From the NCBI RefSeq assembly GCF_004793545.1, contig NZ_SRYA01000030.1:1-59744 (forward strand): a stretch of DNA of 59,744 nucleotides, in the 5' to 3' direction. A program made the position numbers and the translations under genes. A model generated the notes under the pieces. That model was not told where the DNA came from, made no database searches, and worked only from the letters and a program-made list of their open reading frames with translations. Below, one piece after another: positions 1 to 7,876 of this stretch. Source of the stretch: Petralouisia muris (GTDB taxonomy: Bacteria; Bacillota; Clostridia; Lachnospirales; Lachnospiraceae). Numbering within the stretch: position 1 is the stretch's first letter; the number at the start of each line of letters is the position of its first letter.

Positions 1-144
1 GGGTAAATGCTGGGTCCCTCCTCAGGGTAAATGCTGGGTCCCTCCTCAGGGTAAAGGCTGGGTCCCTCCTCAGGGTAAATGCTGGGTCCCTCCTCAGGGT
101 AAATGCTGGGTCCCTCCTCAGGGTAAAGGCTGGGTCCCTTCTCA
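1..144. repeat. 24-bp tandem repeat array, six copies visible
   Basis: Six head-to-tail copies of a 24-bp unit begin at 1, 25, 49, 73, 97 and 121. Each unit starts GGGTAAATGCTGGG or GGGTAAAGGCTGGG and ends CCTCA. Copies 3 and 6 carry AAAGG instead of AAATG, and copy 6 has CCCTTCTCA. A decayed partial copy follows to about 160. The array begins at the window edge, so its full length is unknown. There are no unique spacers, so it is not CRISPR. It lies just upstream of the htrA-like promoter. Confidence 0.95.
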
Positions 145-185
145 GGGTAAGCCTTAGGGTAAATTATACCTTATAAATAAAAATC

Positions 186-214
186 TTGCAACAAGGCGGG
201 GAAAAACGTATAAT
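186..214 (+). promoter_or_regulatory. Promoter for the htrA-like gene
   Basis: TTGCAA at 186-191 and TATAAT at 209-214 are separated by 17 bp, a good sigma-A type promoter. It lies 66 bp upstream of the ATG at 281 and downstream of the tandem repeats. Confidence 0.65.
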
Positions 215-280
215 AGTCATAGTTAGGTTTTATGAAGGGGAAAGGCGTGGACGGAACTGTAATTTATAGGAGGGCGTGCC

Positions 281-1579
281 ATGAAGCAACAGGAGAAGAA
301 GGAGCAGGAATTTGATTTTATTAAAGAGAAAATAAAAGATAAACCGATCAACAGGCGGCGGCTGCTGGTTCGTGCAGGATATAACCTTCTCTGTGCTGTG
401 ATTTTCGGGATTGTGGCCTGTTTTGTTATTGTGCTGCTGAAGCCTTATTTGGAAGGATGGCTGTACCCGGAGGAGAAATCTACTATCAGTATTCCGAAGG
501 ATGATATACCTCAGGATGGGGAGAGCCAAGAGCAGGAAGCGGAGGCGACTCCCAGCCCCGTTCCGGCAGAACCGGAAACGGAACCCGTTGTAGTGCAGGC
601 GGAATTGGAAATTGAAGATTATCAGGAACTGCAGAATAAGCTGTATGAAATTGGAAAAGAGGCTAATAAATCCATCGTGACTGTCACAGGCGTAACAAGC
701 GGCATGGACTGGTTTAATACGCCTTATGAAAATGAGAACCGGGCAGCGGGAATCGTGATTGGAAATAATGGCCAGGAATTGTTAATTCTCACAGAAATTA
801 AGGTAATTAAAGATGCTCAGGCAATCAGCATAACATTTATTGATGAAACAGTTGTTTCCGCTTTTCTGAGAAAATATGACGGGAATACAGGAATTGCCAT
901 TATCAATGTTCCGCTGACAGAAATACCAAAGGAAACCATGGAGCATATTGCAGTGGCTTCTCTGGGAAATTCTTACATGATTCAGCAGGGAACAACGGTG
1001 CTTGCCATTGGAAGTCCTCTGGGAGCAAATTATTCTATTCTATGCGGAACCATTACCTCCTTTCAGAATGAGGTTTCCACTATAGATAAAAATTACACAA
1101 TATTTACTACGGATATCGTAGGGAGTGCAAATGGAAGCGGTGTGCTGATTAACCTGAAAGGGGAAATTGTGGGGCTGGTGCTGCAGGGCTACAGCAGTCA
1201 GAGTGACCGGAATACCATCACAGCATTATCCATTTCAGAACTGAAGCAGATTATAGAGGATTTGTCCAATAACAGAGATGTTCCTTATGTGGGGCTGCGT
1301 TTAAGTACTGTGACAGATGATATCGCAGGAGAATACAGTATACCCAAAGGCGTTTATATCAAATCCGTGGAACTGGATTCTCCGGCAATGGCGGCAGGTC
1401 TGCAAGAAGCGGATGTGATTGTCAGAATCAATGGGGAAGAGGTTGCCACAGTAGAGCAGTATAATCAGAAAATCTATGCGCTGAATCCGGAGGATACGGT
1501 GACTGTGACTGTCAAGAGACAGAATGGAGAAGAATATGCAGATCTGGAATGTGCAGTAGTGGTCGGTGTGCTGAAATAG
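281..1579 (+). CDS. Membrane-anchored HtrA/DegP-like protein with PDZ domain, probable pseudoprotease
   Basis: A 432-residue protein: basic N-terminal cytoplasmic stretch, one membrane segment (about residues 35-55), an acidic Pro/Glu-rich linker, a trypsin-like HtrA domain (about 110-325) and a C-terminal PDZ domain (about 335-425, with SPAMAAGLQEADVIVRING). HtrA proteins degrade or chaperone misfolded envelope proteins outside the membrane. Here the usual TNxHV segment with the catalytic His reads LTEIKVI, and the DxDLAV segment with the Asp reads GNTGIAI. A Ser remains in the NGSGVLIN segment. Two triad residues therefore seem lost and the protein may act as a binding scaffold. The start at 281 follows an AGGAGGG site. 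Function as a non-protease is inferred. Confidence 0.8.
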   Translation: MKQQEKKEQEFDFIKEKIKDKPINRRRLLVRAGYNLLCAVIFGIVACFVIVLLKPYLEGWLYPEEKSTISIPKDDIPQDGESQEQEAEATPSPVPAEPETEPVVVQAELEIEDYQELQNKLYEIGKEANKSIVTVTGVTSGMDWFNTPYENENRAAGIVIGNNGQELLILTEIKVIKDAQAISITFIDETVVSAFLRKYDGNTGIAIINVPLTEIPKETMEHIAVASLGNSYMIQQGTTVLAIGSPLGANYSILCGTITSFQNEVSTIDKNYTIFTTDIVGSANGSGVLINLKGEIVGLVLQGYSSQSDRNTITALSISELKQIIEDLSNNRDVPYVGLRLSTVTDDIAGEYSIPKGVYIKSVELDSPAMAAGLQEADVIVRINGEEVATVEQYNQKIYALNPEDTVTVTVKRQNGEEYADLECAVVVGVLK

Positions 1580-1626
1580 TCAGGGTAATAAACAGCTAAT
1601 ATTGAAAGGGAAGAAGGAGTAAAGTT

Positions 1627-2574
1627 ATGAAATATATAGAGGAATTGAGAGAAGGAGAGCGCGTCGGAAGCATCTACCTGTGCAAAGTAAAGCAGACAGC
1701 GCTGACAAAGGCGGGAAAACCTTACGAGTCACTGATTCTGCAGGATAAATCAGGAACCCTGGATGCCAAAATATGGGACCCCAATTCTCAGGGAATTGAT
1801 GAATTTGAGGCATTGGATTATATTGATGTGGTGGGGGATGTCACAAGTTTTCAGGGGGCGCTGCAGTTAAATATTAAGCGCGTCCGCAAAGCACGGGAAG
1901 GAGAATATGATCCAAAGGAATATCTGCCTGTCAGTGAGAAGAATATTGATGAAATGTATCAGGAGCTTGTGGGATTTATCCAGGAGATGAAGAATCCTTA
2001 TCTGAAAAAATTATGTGGTGTTTTTTTTCTGGAAGATAAACAATTTGAAAAAGATTTTAAATTTCACAGCGCTGCAAAAAATGTCCACCATGGCTATGTA
2101 GGCGGTCTGCTGGAGCATACCTTAAGCGTGACAAAGTTATGTCATTATTATACCCAGGCTTATCCTGTTTTGAATAAGGATTTGCTGTTGGCAGCGGCCA
2201 TGTTTCATGATATCGGAAAACTTAAGGAGCTGTCTTCCTTTCCAGAAAATGACTATACGGACGCCGGACAGCTTCTGGGGCATATCATTATTGGAGAAGA
2301 ATGGGTGGGAGAGCGAATTCGCACTATTCCGGGATTTCCGGTGAAGCTGGCCAATGAATTAAAGCACTGTATACTGGCGCACCACGGAGAACTGGAATAC
2401 GGTTCGCCCAAAAAGCCTGCTATTGTGGAAGCGGTGGCTCTCAGCTTTGCAGATAATACGGATGCAAAAATGCAGACAATGAAGGAAGCTCTTGCTTCGG
2501 CCGGTGAAAATAACGGCTGGCTTGGGTACAACCGGCTTTTTGAATCAAATATACGAAAAACCAGCGGAGAATAG
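1627..2574 (+). CDS. yhaM: 3'-5' exoribonuclease YhaM family (OB-fold plus HD domain)
   Basis: A 315-residue protein with an N-terminal OB-fold nucleic-acid-binding domain (about 1-100) and an HD phosphohydrolase domain. The metal-binding motif is visible as H-HG-...-LLEHT and AAAMFHDIGK, with a later ILAHHGELEYGSP segment. YhaM enzymes trim RNA from the 3' end and use divalent metals. The length matches the family. It is 47 bp downstream of the htrA-like gene in the same direction, with GAAGGAG as ribosome-binding site, and a hairpin terminator closes the unit. Confidence 0.88.
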   Translation: MKYIEELREGERVGSIYLCKVKQTALTKAGKPYESLILQDKSGTLDAKIWDPNSQGIDEFEALDYIDVVGDVTSFQGALQLNIKRVRKAREGEYDPKEYLPVSEKNIDEMYQELVGFIQEMKNPYLKKLCGVFFLEDKQFEKDFKFHSAAKNVHHGYVGGLLEHTLSVTKLCHYYTQAYPVLNKDLLLAAAMFHDIGKLKELSSFPENDYTDAGQLLGHIIIGEEWVGERIRTIPGFPVKLANELKHCILAHHGELEYGSPKKPAIVEAVALSFADNTDAKMQTMKEALASAGENNGWLGYNRLFESNIRKTSGE

Positions 2575-2582
2575 GGAAAATG

Positions 2583-2615
2583 CCCATGCACAAAAATGGC
2601 TGCATGGGTGTTTTT
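2583..2615 (+). terminator. Rho-independent terminator after yhaM
   Basis: CCCATGCA (2583-2590) pairs with TGCATGGG (2601-2608), followed by TGTTTTT. It separates the yhaM transcript from rlmD. Confidence 0.85.
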
Positions 2616-2714
2616 GATAAATAATTGTTTTTTAATTGCGTTCTGGCTAATACACTATCATTTTAACCAGTAGCTTAAGGAAGTTTTAGAATAATCGCAG
2701 TAAGGAATCAGCAT

Positions 2715-4394
2715 ATGAAAAATAAACAGAAAAAAAACGGGAAACAGAATTTTTCCAGGCAGGAAGAGCAATTCCTCTTTCAAAAAGATATGGAACTGGA
2801 ACTTCTGATAGAAGATATGGGAACAGCAGGAGAAGGAATCGGAAAAAAAGACGGTGTAGCATTTTTTGTAAAGGATGCAGTGTTGGGCGATCTGGTTCTG
2901 GCAAAAGTTATGAAAATGAAGAAAAATTACGGATATGCCCGGCTGATTCAGGTATTGAAGCATTCTCCTTTTCGGACAGAACCCCGGTGTCCCTATTACC
3001 GTCAGTGCGGAGGCTGCCAGATTCAAGCTTTGGATTATCGGAAGCAGTTGGAATTTAAGGAAAATAAAGTGAAGAATAATCTGAAACGAATTGGCGGGTT
3101 TCGAATGGCGGAGGATCTTTTTCAGGAAAATAAACCAGAGAACAATCTGAGACGGACTGAAGATTCTCGGAGGAAGGAAGGTTTCTCTCAGAAAAATAAC
3201 CGGGAACAGTTTGACGGTTTAAGAATGGAGGCGGGTTTTTCCCAGGAAGCAAAAAGGAAAAAGGAGGATGCAGTTTCAGTGGAAGAGCAGGACATTCCAG
3301 TGCTGCATCCCATTATTGGTATGGAAGAACCCTATCATTACAGGAATAAAGCACAGTTTCCCATTGGAACCGATAAAAATGGAAACATTGTCACAGGATT
3401 TTACGCGGCCCGCAGCCATACCATTATTCCAAATCGAAAATGTTATCTTGGCGCAGAAATTAATGAAAAAATACTTAATATCGTGATTTCATTTATGGAA
3501 GAAAATGGGATTTTGCCTTATCAGGAAGCAGCAGGTATAGGACTGGTGCGGCATGTGCTGATTCGCTGCGGCTTTGTGACAGGGGAAATCATGGTTTGCC
3601 TGGTGCTCAATGGAAGAGAATTGCCCTTTGCCGGGAAGCTGGTAGATAAACTACGAAATCTTTCAGGCATGACAAGCATTACATTTAATGTTAATGAGAA
3701 AGATACGAATGTGATTCTGGGGGATGAAATTATTACTCTATGGGGACAAAATTATATTACTGATTACATCGGAAATGTGAAATACCAGATTTCTCCCCTT
3801 TCTTTTTATCAGGTTAATCCTATTCAGACCCGTAGATTATATGAAACGGCTCTGGAGTATGCAGGACTTACCGGTACCGAAACTGTATGGGATCTGTACT
3901 GCGGAATCGGGACTATTTCATTGTTCTTAGCGCAGAAAGCGAAGCAGGTGTATGGAGTGGAGGTTGTGGAGCCTGCCATCTGGGATGCCAGAAATAATGC
4001 CAGAATAAACGGGATTGAAAATGTGGAATTCTTTGTGGGAAAGGCGGAAGAAGTACTGCCGGAATTCTATGAGAAAGGGTTCTCAGAGACAAGAGGAGGG
4101 AAGCCGGAAGGAATGATTGCTCTGGAAAGCGGGAAGGAATATGGAATGCGGCATCCAGATGTGATAGTGGTAGATCCGCCGCGGAAGGGCTGTGATGAGA
4201 AGTGCCTGGAGATTATCGTAAAAATGCAGCCGGAACGGGTGGTGTATGTGAGCTGTGACCCGGCTACGCTGGCCAGGGATTTGAAGTATTTGTGTGGGAG
4301 AGGCTATGAAGTGAGGGAGGTGCAGCCGGTGGATATGTTTCCGCAGGGGGTGCATGTGGAAACAGTCTGCCTTCTGTCGAGAAAAGCCCAATAA
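2715..4394 (+). CDS. rlmD: 23S rRNA (uracil-C5)-methyltransferase, RlmD/RumA family, C-terminus supplied by an integrated island
   Basis: A 559-residue SAM-dependent methyltransferase that makes m5U in 23S rRNA. It has a TRAM domain (about 25-80), a Cys cluster CPYYRQCGGC (about 92-101) of the Fe-S type, the SAM-binding VWDLYCGIGTISL, and the catalytic VYVSCDPATLARDL near the C-terminus, with VDPPRKG before it. Two features are odd. About 75 residues after the Cys cluster (DNA about 3060-3290) are a charged, internally repetitive insertion rich in NNLRR/GFSQ-like words. The last residues after HVE (from 4353) lie downstream of the proposed integration core and are probably island-encoded; the original end appears at 58448. 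The enzyme probably stays functional because the replaced residues are similar. Confidence 0.9.
   Translation: MKNKQKKNGKQNFSRQEEQFLFQKDMELELLIEDMGTAGEGIGKKDGVAFFVKDAVLGDLVLAKVMKMKKNYGYARLIQVLKHSPFRTEPRCPYYRQCGGCQIQALDYRKQLEFKENKVKNNLKRIGGFRMAEDLFQENKPENNLRRTEDSRRKEGFSQKNNREQFDGLRMEAGFSQEAKRKKEDAVSVEEQDIPVLHPIIGMEEPYHYRNKAQFPIGTDKNGNIVTGFYAARSHTIIPNRKCYLGAEINEKILNIVISFMEENGILPYQEAAGIGLVRHVLIRCGFVTGEIMVCLVLNGRELPFAGKLVDKLRNLSGMTSITFNVNEKDTNVILGDEIITLWGQNYITDYIGNVKYQISPLSFYQVNPIQTRRLYETALEYAGLTGTETVWDLYCGIGTISLFLAQKAKQVYGVEVVEPAIWDARNNARINGIENVEFFVGKAEEVLPEFYEKGFSETRGGKPEGMIALESGKEYGMRHPDVIVVDPPRKGCDEKCLEIIVKMQPERVVYVSCDPATLARDLKYLCGRGYEVREVQPVDMFPQGVHVETVCLLSRKAQ
4353..4360 (+). other. Proposed left attachment core (attL) in rlmD
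   Basis: The word CATGTGGA is in frame in rlmD (His-Val-Glu, codon 547 on). The same word occurs at 58448-58455, where it begins a second rlmD C-terminus in the same orientation. Excision between the two would regenerate an intact in-frame rlmD. Serine recombinases, three of which are encoded in the island, need only a very short crossover core. The 3' end of this gene family (rum/rumA) is a known target for phages and integrative elements in Firmicutes. The exact crossover dinucleotide cannot be set from one sequence. Confidence 0.7.
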
Positions 4395-4567
4395 ATCAAA
4401 GGATTTCGCCATTTTGGGAATAAAATAGATGTGTGTTTCTGTTTCCGTAGAGTGATGATATAACCGGATGTTTACCCCAGGGGATAGGCTTTGGGAAATG
4501 GGAGATATACATTTTGGCGAAAGGATACTTTTTCGCAAAAGTTGTTTCACGTCATGAGGATGAGAAG

Positions 4568-5473
4568 ATGAGTAATGATTTTGAGAATTCACAGGAGTAT
4601 AGGAAAGCACTTGAGATAGCTAAGAAGCAGGAAGAATTATATAAAAATGTTACGAAAGCGATATCTCCAGAAGCGTTAGCAAAATTTCAAGAACTCAGTA
4701 ACAAATTAAGCGAATGGAAGAATTCACTTAATAATATGCCGGGGCTTCTAAAGTTTGCAGAAATGCTCAAAAATTATCAGCAAGAGGTCAGAGTAACTGA
4801 AGGTTTAACTGAAGCTGAGTTTGAAGAAAAATATAGATCTGAAATTGAGTGGAGTGAAAAGTTCGGAAAAAATGGTTGGGTTATTTCTGAGCATTCAAAT
4901 CCTGCAGATATTAAAAATTGGGAACAATTATTACGCGAAGGGGAAGCAAAGGTAGCAGAGTTTTTTGACGGAGAAGATATTGTAATTCTTGATGTGATTA
5001 TAGAGGGATTACAAGAAAAGTATGTTTCGGACGAGATACAGTTATATTTTAAGAATGGTATGCAAGCTTTTGAAAATGAAGATTATATGACTGCAGCTAT
5101 GTACTTGCTTGCATTACTTGATAATAGAGTGAATAAATTAGTTGATTTTCCGAACCAACATATGAGTTACAAAGTTAAATATTCTAATAGTGGCTTTGCA
5201 AATCAAATGGCCGAGGATTTTAGACAGCTTACCGAAAAACGAGGATTTATGTCAAAGAAAATATACTTTTTGGAAATGTATCCTTCGTTAATTGCATATT
5301 TGAATAGGATATTTATAGATGGCTCATACAAGTTCGAAAAAGGTATAGAACCTCCGTATTTGAATAGGAATTGGTTAATGCATGGTCGAATGAATAGAAG
5401 CATTGAAAGATATGAATGTATACAGATTTTGAATGCACTAAGTGTTATCGAGTTCATGTTTGGAGATAGGTAA
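4568..5473 (+). CDS. HEPN-type putative ribonuclease, first gene of a two-gene island unit
   Basis: A 301-residue protein of a family I cannot name. The N-terminal third is helical and charged (repeated K/E/Q heptad-like segments). The C-terminal part is helical and carries R267-N-W-L-M-H272, a match to the R-x4-H signature of HEPN RNases. I chose the ATG at 4568, preceded by GAGG at 4556-4559, over a TTG further up. It is the first gene inside the island, 173 bp after rlmD, and is followed after 12 bp by an HNH gene, so the two are probably cotranscribed and cooperate. The A+T-rich composition differs from rlmD. HEPN domains are common in anti-phage and toxin systems; a defence role is inference. 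Confidence 0.7.
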   Translation: MSNDFENSQEYRKALEIAKKQEELYKNVTKAISPEALAKFQELSNKLSEWKNSLNNMPGLLKFAEMLKNYQQEVRVTEGLTEAEFEEKYRSEIEWSEKFGKNGWVISEHSNPADIKNWEQLLREGEAKVAEFFDGEDIVILDVIIEGLQEKYVSDEIQLYFKNGMQAFENEDYMTAAMYLLALLDNRVNKLVDFPNQHMSYKVKYSNSGFANQMAEDFRQLTEKRGFMSKKIYFLEMYPSLIAYLNRIFIDGSYKFEKGIEPPYLNRNWLMHGRMNRSIERYECIQILNALSVIEFMFGDR

Positions 5474-5485
5474 GGAGCATTACGA

Positions 5486-6298
5486 ATGAATAAAAGAGAT
5501 GATTTTTCGCAAAAAACTATAGATACGTTGTGTGAAAGAGTGGGAGGAAAGTGTTCTAATCCAAATTGTAGAAGAGAAACAAAAGGTCCCCACAGCAATC
5601 CACAAAAAAGAGTATCAATTGGTGAGGCGGCACATATAACTGCGGCAGCTGAAGGCGGACCAAGATACAATCCGGACTTGACGCCAGAGGAGAGAAGTAG
5701 TATAGAAAATGGAATTTGGTTATGTAGGTCTTGTGCCAGATTGATAGATAGTGATGAAAGGGTATATTCGATAGAATTACTGAGAATGTGGAAGTATGCA
5801 GCTGAATACGAACAATCTTGCATTATTAATCAGACAGATAATTGGTTAAAAACAAACGTTGTATTTGAAAATAGAAAAAATATAGCGTGTAGGAAGGCAA
5901 AAGAAGCATTAGATAATTTGCACGGTATATTGCAATACGCATATGAATATTGGAAACATAATTTTGAAAATCGACATTATGGCTCATTTTTGGAAAATGA
6001 GCTGATGGAACATTGGGTTTTATATGAAGATGACTTAAGAAGAATTTATACATTTCAAGAGAAAAGAGTGCTTTTGAATGAGGTATTATTGGAGTATTCA
6101 CTGGATTTAGGACCGGAGATATGTAAAGAAATAAATAATTATTGCAATTATTTGAATTTCTCTTATCAAAGTGATACTTGTGGTCTATATGATAATTATT
6201 GGAGATGCTTTTTTGAAATGTTGTCTACTTGTTTTGATATTTTAGTGGGTATCAAGAACAATGTTGATGACATATTATACCGACAATATTCTGTATAA
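5486..6298 (+). CDS. HNH-type endonuclease of a defence-associated family
   Basis: A 270-residue protein. The first 100 residues form an HNH/treble-clef nuclease: C23-x4-C28, then GEAAH50I, GGPRYNPDLTPEERS, N75GIWL, and C80-x2-C83 followed by RLID. Cys at 83 replaces the His often seen in the second metal pair. The rest (about 110-270) is an unrecognised helical region that may recognise a partner or substrate. It follows the HEPN gene by 12 bp with GTAAGGAG as ribosome-binding site. HNH proteins with this AAHI/GGPRY pattern often sit beside restriction or abortive-infection genes. The proposed role, cutting DNA as effector of the pair, is inferred. Confidence 0.72.
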   Translation: MNKRDDFSQKTIDTLCERVGGKCSNPNCRRETKGPHSNPQKRVSIGEAAHITAAAEGGPRYNPDLTPEERSSIENGIWLCRSCARLIDSDERVYSIELLRMWKYAAEYEQSCIINQTDNWLKTNVVFENRKNIACRKAKEALDNLHGILQYAYEYWKHNFENRHYGSFLENELMEHWVLYEDDLRRIYTFQEKRVLLNEVLLEYSLDLGPEICKEINNYCNYLNFSYQSDTCGLYDNYWRCFFEMLSTCFDILVGIKNNVDDILYRQYSV

Positions 6299-6371
6299 TA
6301 AGGGGATAAAATCATTACCCCACTTTGAAAACCTATTGCATACTTTCACTATGCAGTATAAAATCAAAGTT

Positions 6372-6416
6372 CAGGGGAATATTGAAACCGTCTGTCTGCT
6401 TTCAAGGAAACCTTGA
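6372..6416 (+). pseudogene. rlmD 3'-end remnant (internal attachment scar)
   Basis: Read in frame from 6372 the sequence gives QGNIETVCLLSRKP and a stop, against QGVHVETVCLLSRKAQ at the end of rlmD. It matches in protein but differs at many codon third positions, so it is an independent rlmD tail, not a recent copy. No start or upstream rlmD sequence is present. It most likely marks the end of an earlier element at the rlmD site. Confidence 0.72.
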
Positions 6417-6608
6417 TTTTCTGCGGTTTGTGGGATATTAAGGAGCAAAAATGGATGTGTGTTTTGTAGCCTTATGAATGAATCATTTGAATATCGTAGC
6501 AGAGGGGTGTTTTGAGACTCTGCTGAATAATAGGCCTTTGCTAAAAGGTATTACTTTTGCGAAAATGTATGATACCCTCCGGCAGAAGCCTTTTTATATA
6601 AAGATAAC

Positions 6609-6637
6609 TTGACTTCTAAATCTTACTGATGTAATAT
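6609..6637 (+). promoter_or_regulatory. Promoter with BlaI-type operator, distal, for the class D beta-lactamase-like gene
   Basis: TTGACT (6609-6614) and TAATAT (6632-6637) are 17 bp apart. The operator TCTTACTGATGTAATA (6621-6636) occupies the spacer and -10, so bound BlaI would exclude polymerase. This is one of five sites matching TCTTACnnnTGTAATA in the window. TTAC and GTAA half-sites resemble known BlaI/MecI operators built on TACA/TGTA. Confidence 0.75.
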
Positions 6638-6674
6638 TTGCATGGATGTAACAGCCGCTCAAAAGGAAAATTTT

Positions 6675-6703
6675 TTTACATTGAAATCTTACACATGTAA
6701 TAA
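6675..6703 (+). promoter_or_regulatory. Second BlaI-controlled promoter for the class D gene
   Basis: TTTACA (6675-6680) and TAATAA (6698-6703) are spaced 17 bp. The operator TCTTACACATGTAATA at 6687-6702 overlaps the -10. Two operator-covered promoters in series, 66 bp apart, lie ahead of the lipoprotein gene. Confidence 0.65.
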
Positions 6704-6719
6704 AAGGAGGGTTGAGAAG

Positions 6720-6746
6720 ATGGTTGTATTTAGAATGTTGATGTAA
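6720..6746 (+). CDS. Possible 8-codon leader ORF
   Basis: ATG at 6720 follows AAAGGAGG (6703-6710) by 9 bp and encodes only MVVFRMLM before a stop. It precedes the lipoprotein gene by 63 bp. It could be a leader whose translation affects the downstream message, or the strong ribosome-binding site may be left from a truncated gene. Low confidence. Confidence 0.3.
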   Translation: MVVFRMLM

Positions 6747-6809
6747 AAATTGTTCGTGGATTAGGAAGTAAAAGTTAAAAGAAGTTACAGAAGAAAGGAA
6801 GATTTTGTG

Positions 6810-7730
6810 ATGAAACTAAAACGATGTATGATAATGGGTATAACTGCTTGCTTGATTATAGGAAGTATGTCAGGATGCAGTTCAAAAGAGAATGGAAACA
6901 GCCAATCAAATCAAAAGGAACAGACAATACAGACTAATCAAACCGAAGAAGAAATAAGTGAAAACGAGGATGTGAAGAATGAAGAGGAACTGCAGCCGAC
7001 AACAGTCACTGTAGATTATGCGGAAGCGTTTCAATCAATCCAAGGGTGTGCAGTTATTTTGAATTCAGAAAATAATACATATACTTTTTATAATGAAGAC
7101 AAATGCAGAACGAGGGTATCTCCTAATTCTTCGTTCAAAGTAATCTCAGCCTTAATAGGAATTCATAATCAAGTGATAACGTCAGAGGATAGTAAAATGG
7201 AGTATGATGGAATGAATTACCCAGTTGATGCATGGAATGCCGATTTAAGACTGGAGGATGCATTTCGAAGTTCTTGCATTTGGTACTTTAGAAAAGTAAT
7301 AGATGAGGTGGGACAAGAAACAATTCAAGAGGAATTAAACAAATTGGATTATGGAAATTGTGACATATCTGAATGGAGTGGAAGTGGTGTGAACTCTTTC
7401 CCAGAACTTAATGGTTTTTGGATTGAATCATCTTTGATGATTTCTCCAATAGAGCAGGTGGAAGTTTTGCATAAGATTATGGAAGGGGAAACTATATATA
7501 CAAAATCAGAGATAGAAATTCTAAAAAGCATTATGTTACTTGAGGCTAGTGATTCAAAAAAAATATATGGAAAAACAGGAACGGGAACAGACGGTACAGC
7601 ATGGTTCATCGGTTTTGTCGAAAAAGAAAATACTAATATATATTTTGCTATATATTTAGATGATGATTCTTCGAATGAAATTAGTGGGATAAAAGCACAG
7701 GAAATAGCATTTAATATCCTAGAGGAGTAA
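6810..7730 (+). CDS. Class D beta-lactamase-like lipoprotein
   Basis: A 306-residue protein. A signal peptide and lipobox (SMSGC, Cys23) predict attachment to the outer face of the membrane. An acidic Asn/Gln/Glu linker (about 25-65) precedes a penicilloyl-serine transferase domain with the class D motifs in order: S107-S-F-K110, S155-C-I157 (usual S-x-V), Y181-G-N183 and K255-T-G-T-G. The same domain is in the neighbouring BlaR1 sensor. Lipoprotein class D enzymes under BlaRI control are known in clostridia (CDD enzymes of C. difficile). Operators upstream support induction by beta-lactams. I prefer ATG 6810 to GTG 6807 by spacing to AGGAAG. The S-C-I motif leaves open a penicillin-binding rather than hydrolysing role. 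Confidence 0.82.
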   Translation: MKLKRCMIMGITACLIIGSMSGCSSKENGNSQSNQKEQTIQTNQTEEEISENEDVKNEEELQPTTVTVDYAEAFQSIQGCAVILNSENNTYTFYNEDKCRTRVSPNSSFKVISALIGIHNQVITSEDSKMEYDGMNYPVDAWNADLRLEDAFRSSCIWYFRKVIDEVGQETIQEELNKLDYGNCDISEWSGSGVNSFPELNGFWIESSLMISPIEQVEVLHKIMEGETIYTKSEIEILKSIMLLEASDSKKIYGKTGTGTDGTAWFIGFVEKENTNIYFAIYLDDDSSNEISGIKAQEIAFNILEE

Positions 7731-7835
7731 TCAAGAGAAGTTAAGATTTTACTATGTGTTGCTGGTATACTTATTGCAATGATAGCTGCACATTGGCTTT
7801 GCTTCGTTTATGAGACGGATTATAAAAAGACAGAA

Positions 7836-7876
7836 GGTAAAGGGTCAAAGTGTTTCATTTGACCCTTTACCTTTTT
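7836..7876. terminator. Bidirectional terminator between the class D gene and blaR1
   Basis: A 14-bp perfect stem, GGTAAAGGGTCAAA (7836-7849) with TTTGACCCTTTACC (7858-7871), is followed by TTTTTT. It lies between convergent genes and can stop both transcripts, though the T-run favours the plus strand. Confidence 0.9.

Noticed and set aside
1-144. Repeat array as a CRISPR array
   Set aside because: Units are directly adjacent without unique spacers, and no cas genes are in the window.
4545-4562. TTCACGTCATGAGGATG as another attachment core, resembling TTCACCGCATGTGGAGTG at 58441
   Set aside because: Only partial identity and no rlmD-like reading follows it; it also forms the ribosome-binding site of the HEPN gene.
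7731-7861. Open frame continuing after the class D gene stop, with one hydrophobic stretch
   Set aside because: No start codon with a ribosome-binding site at its beginning, and it runs into the terminator; at most a gene relic.
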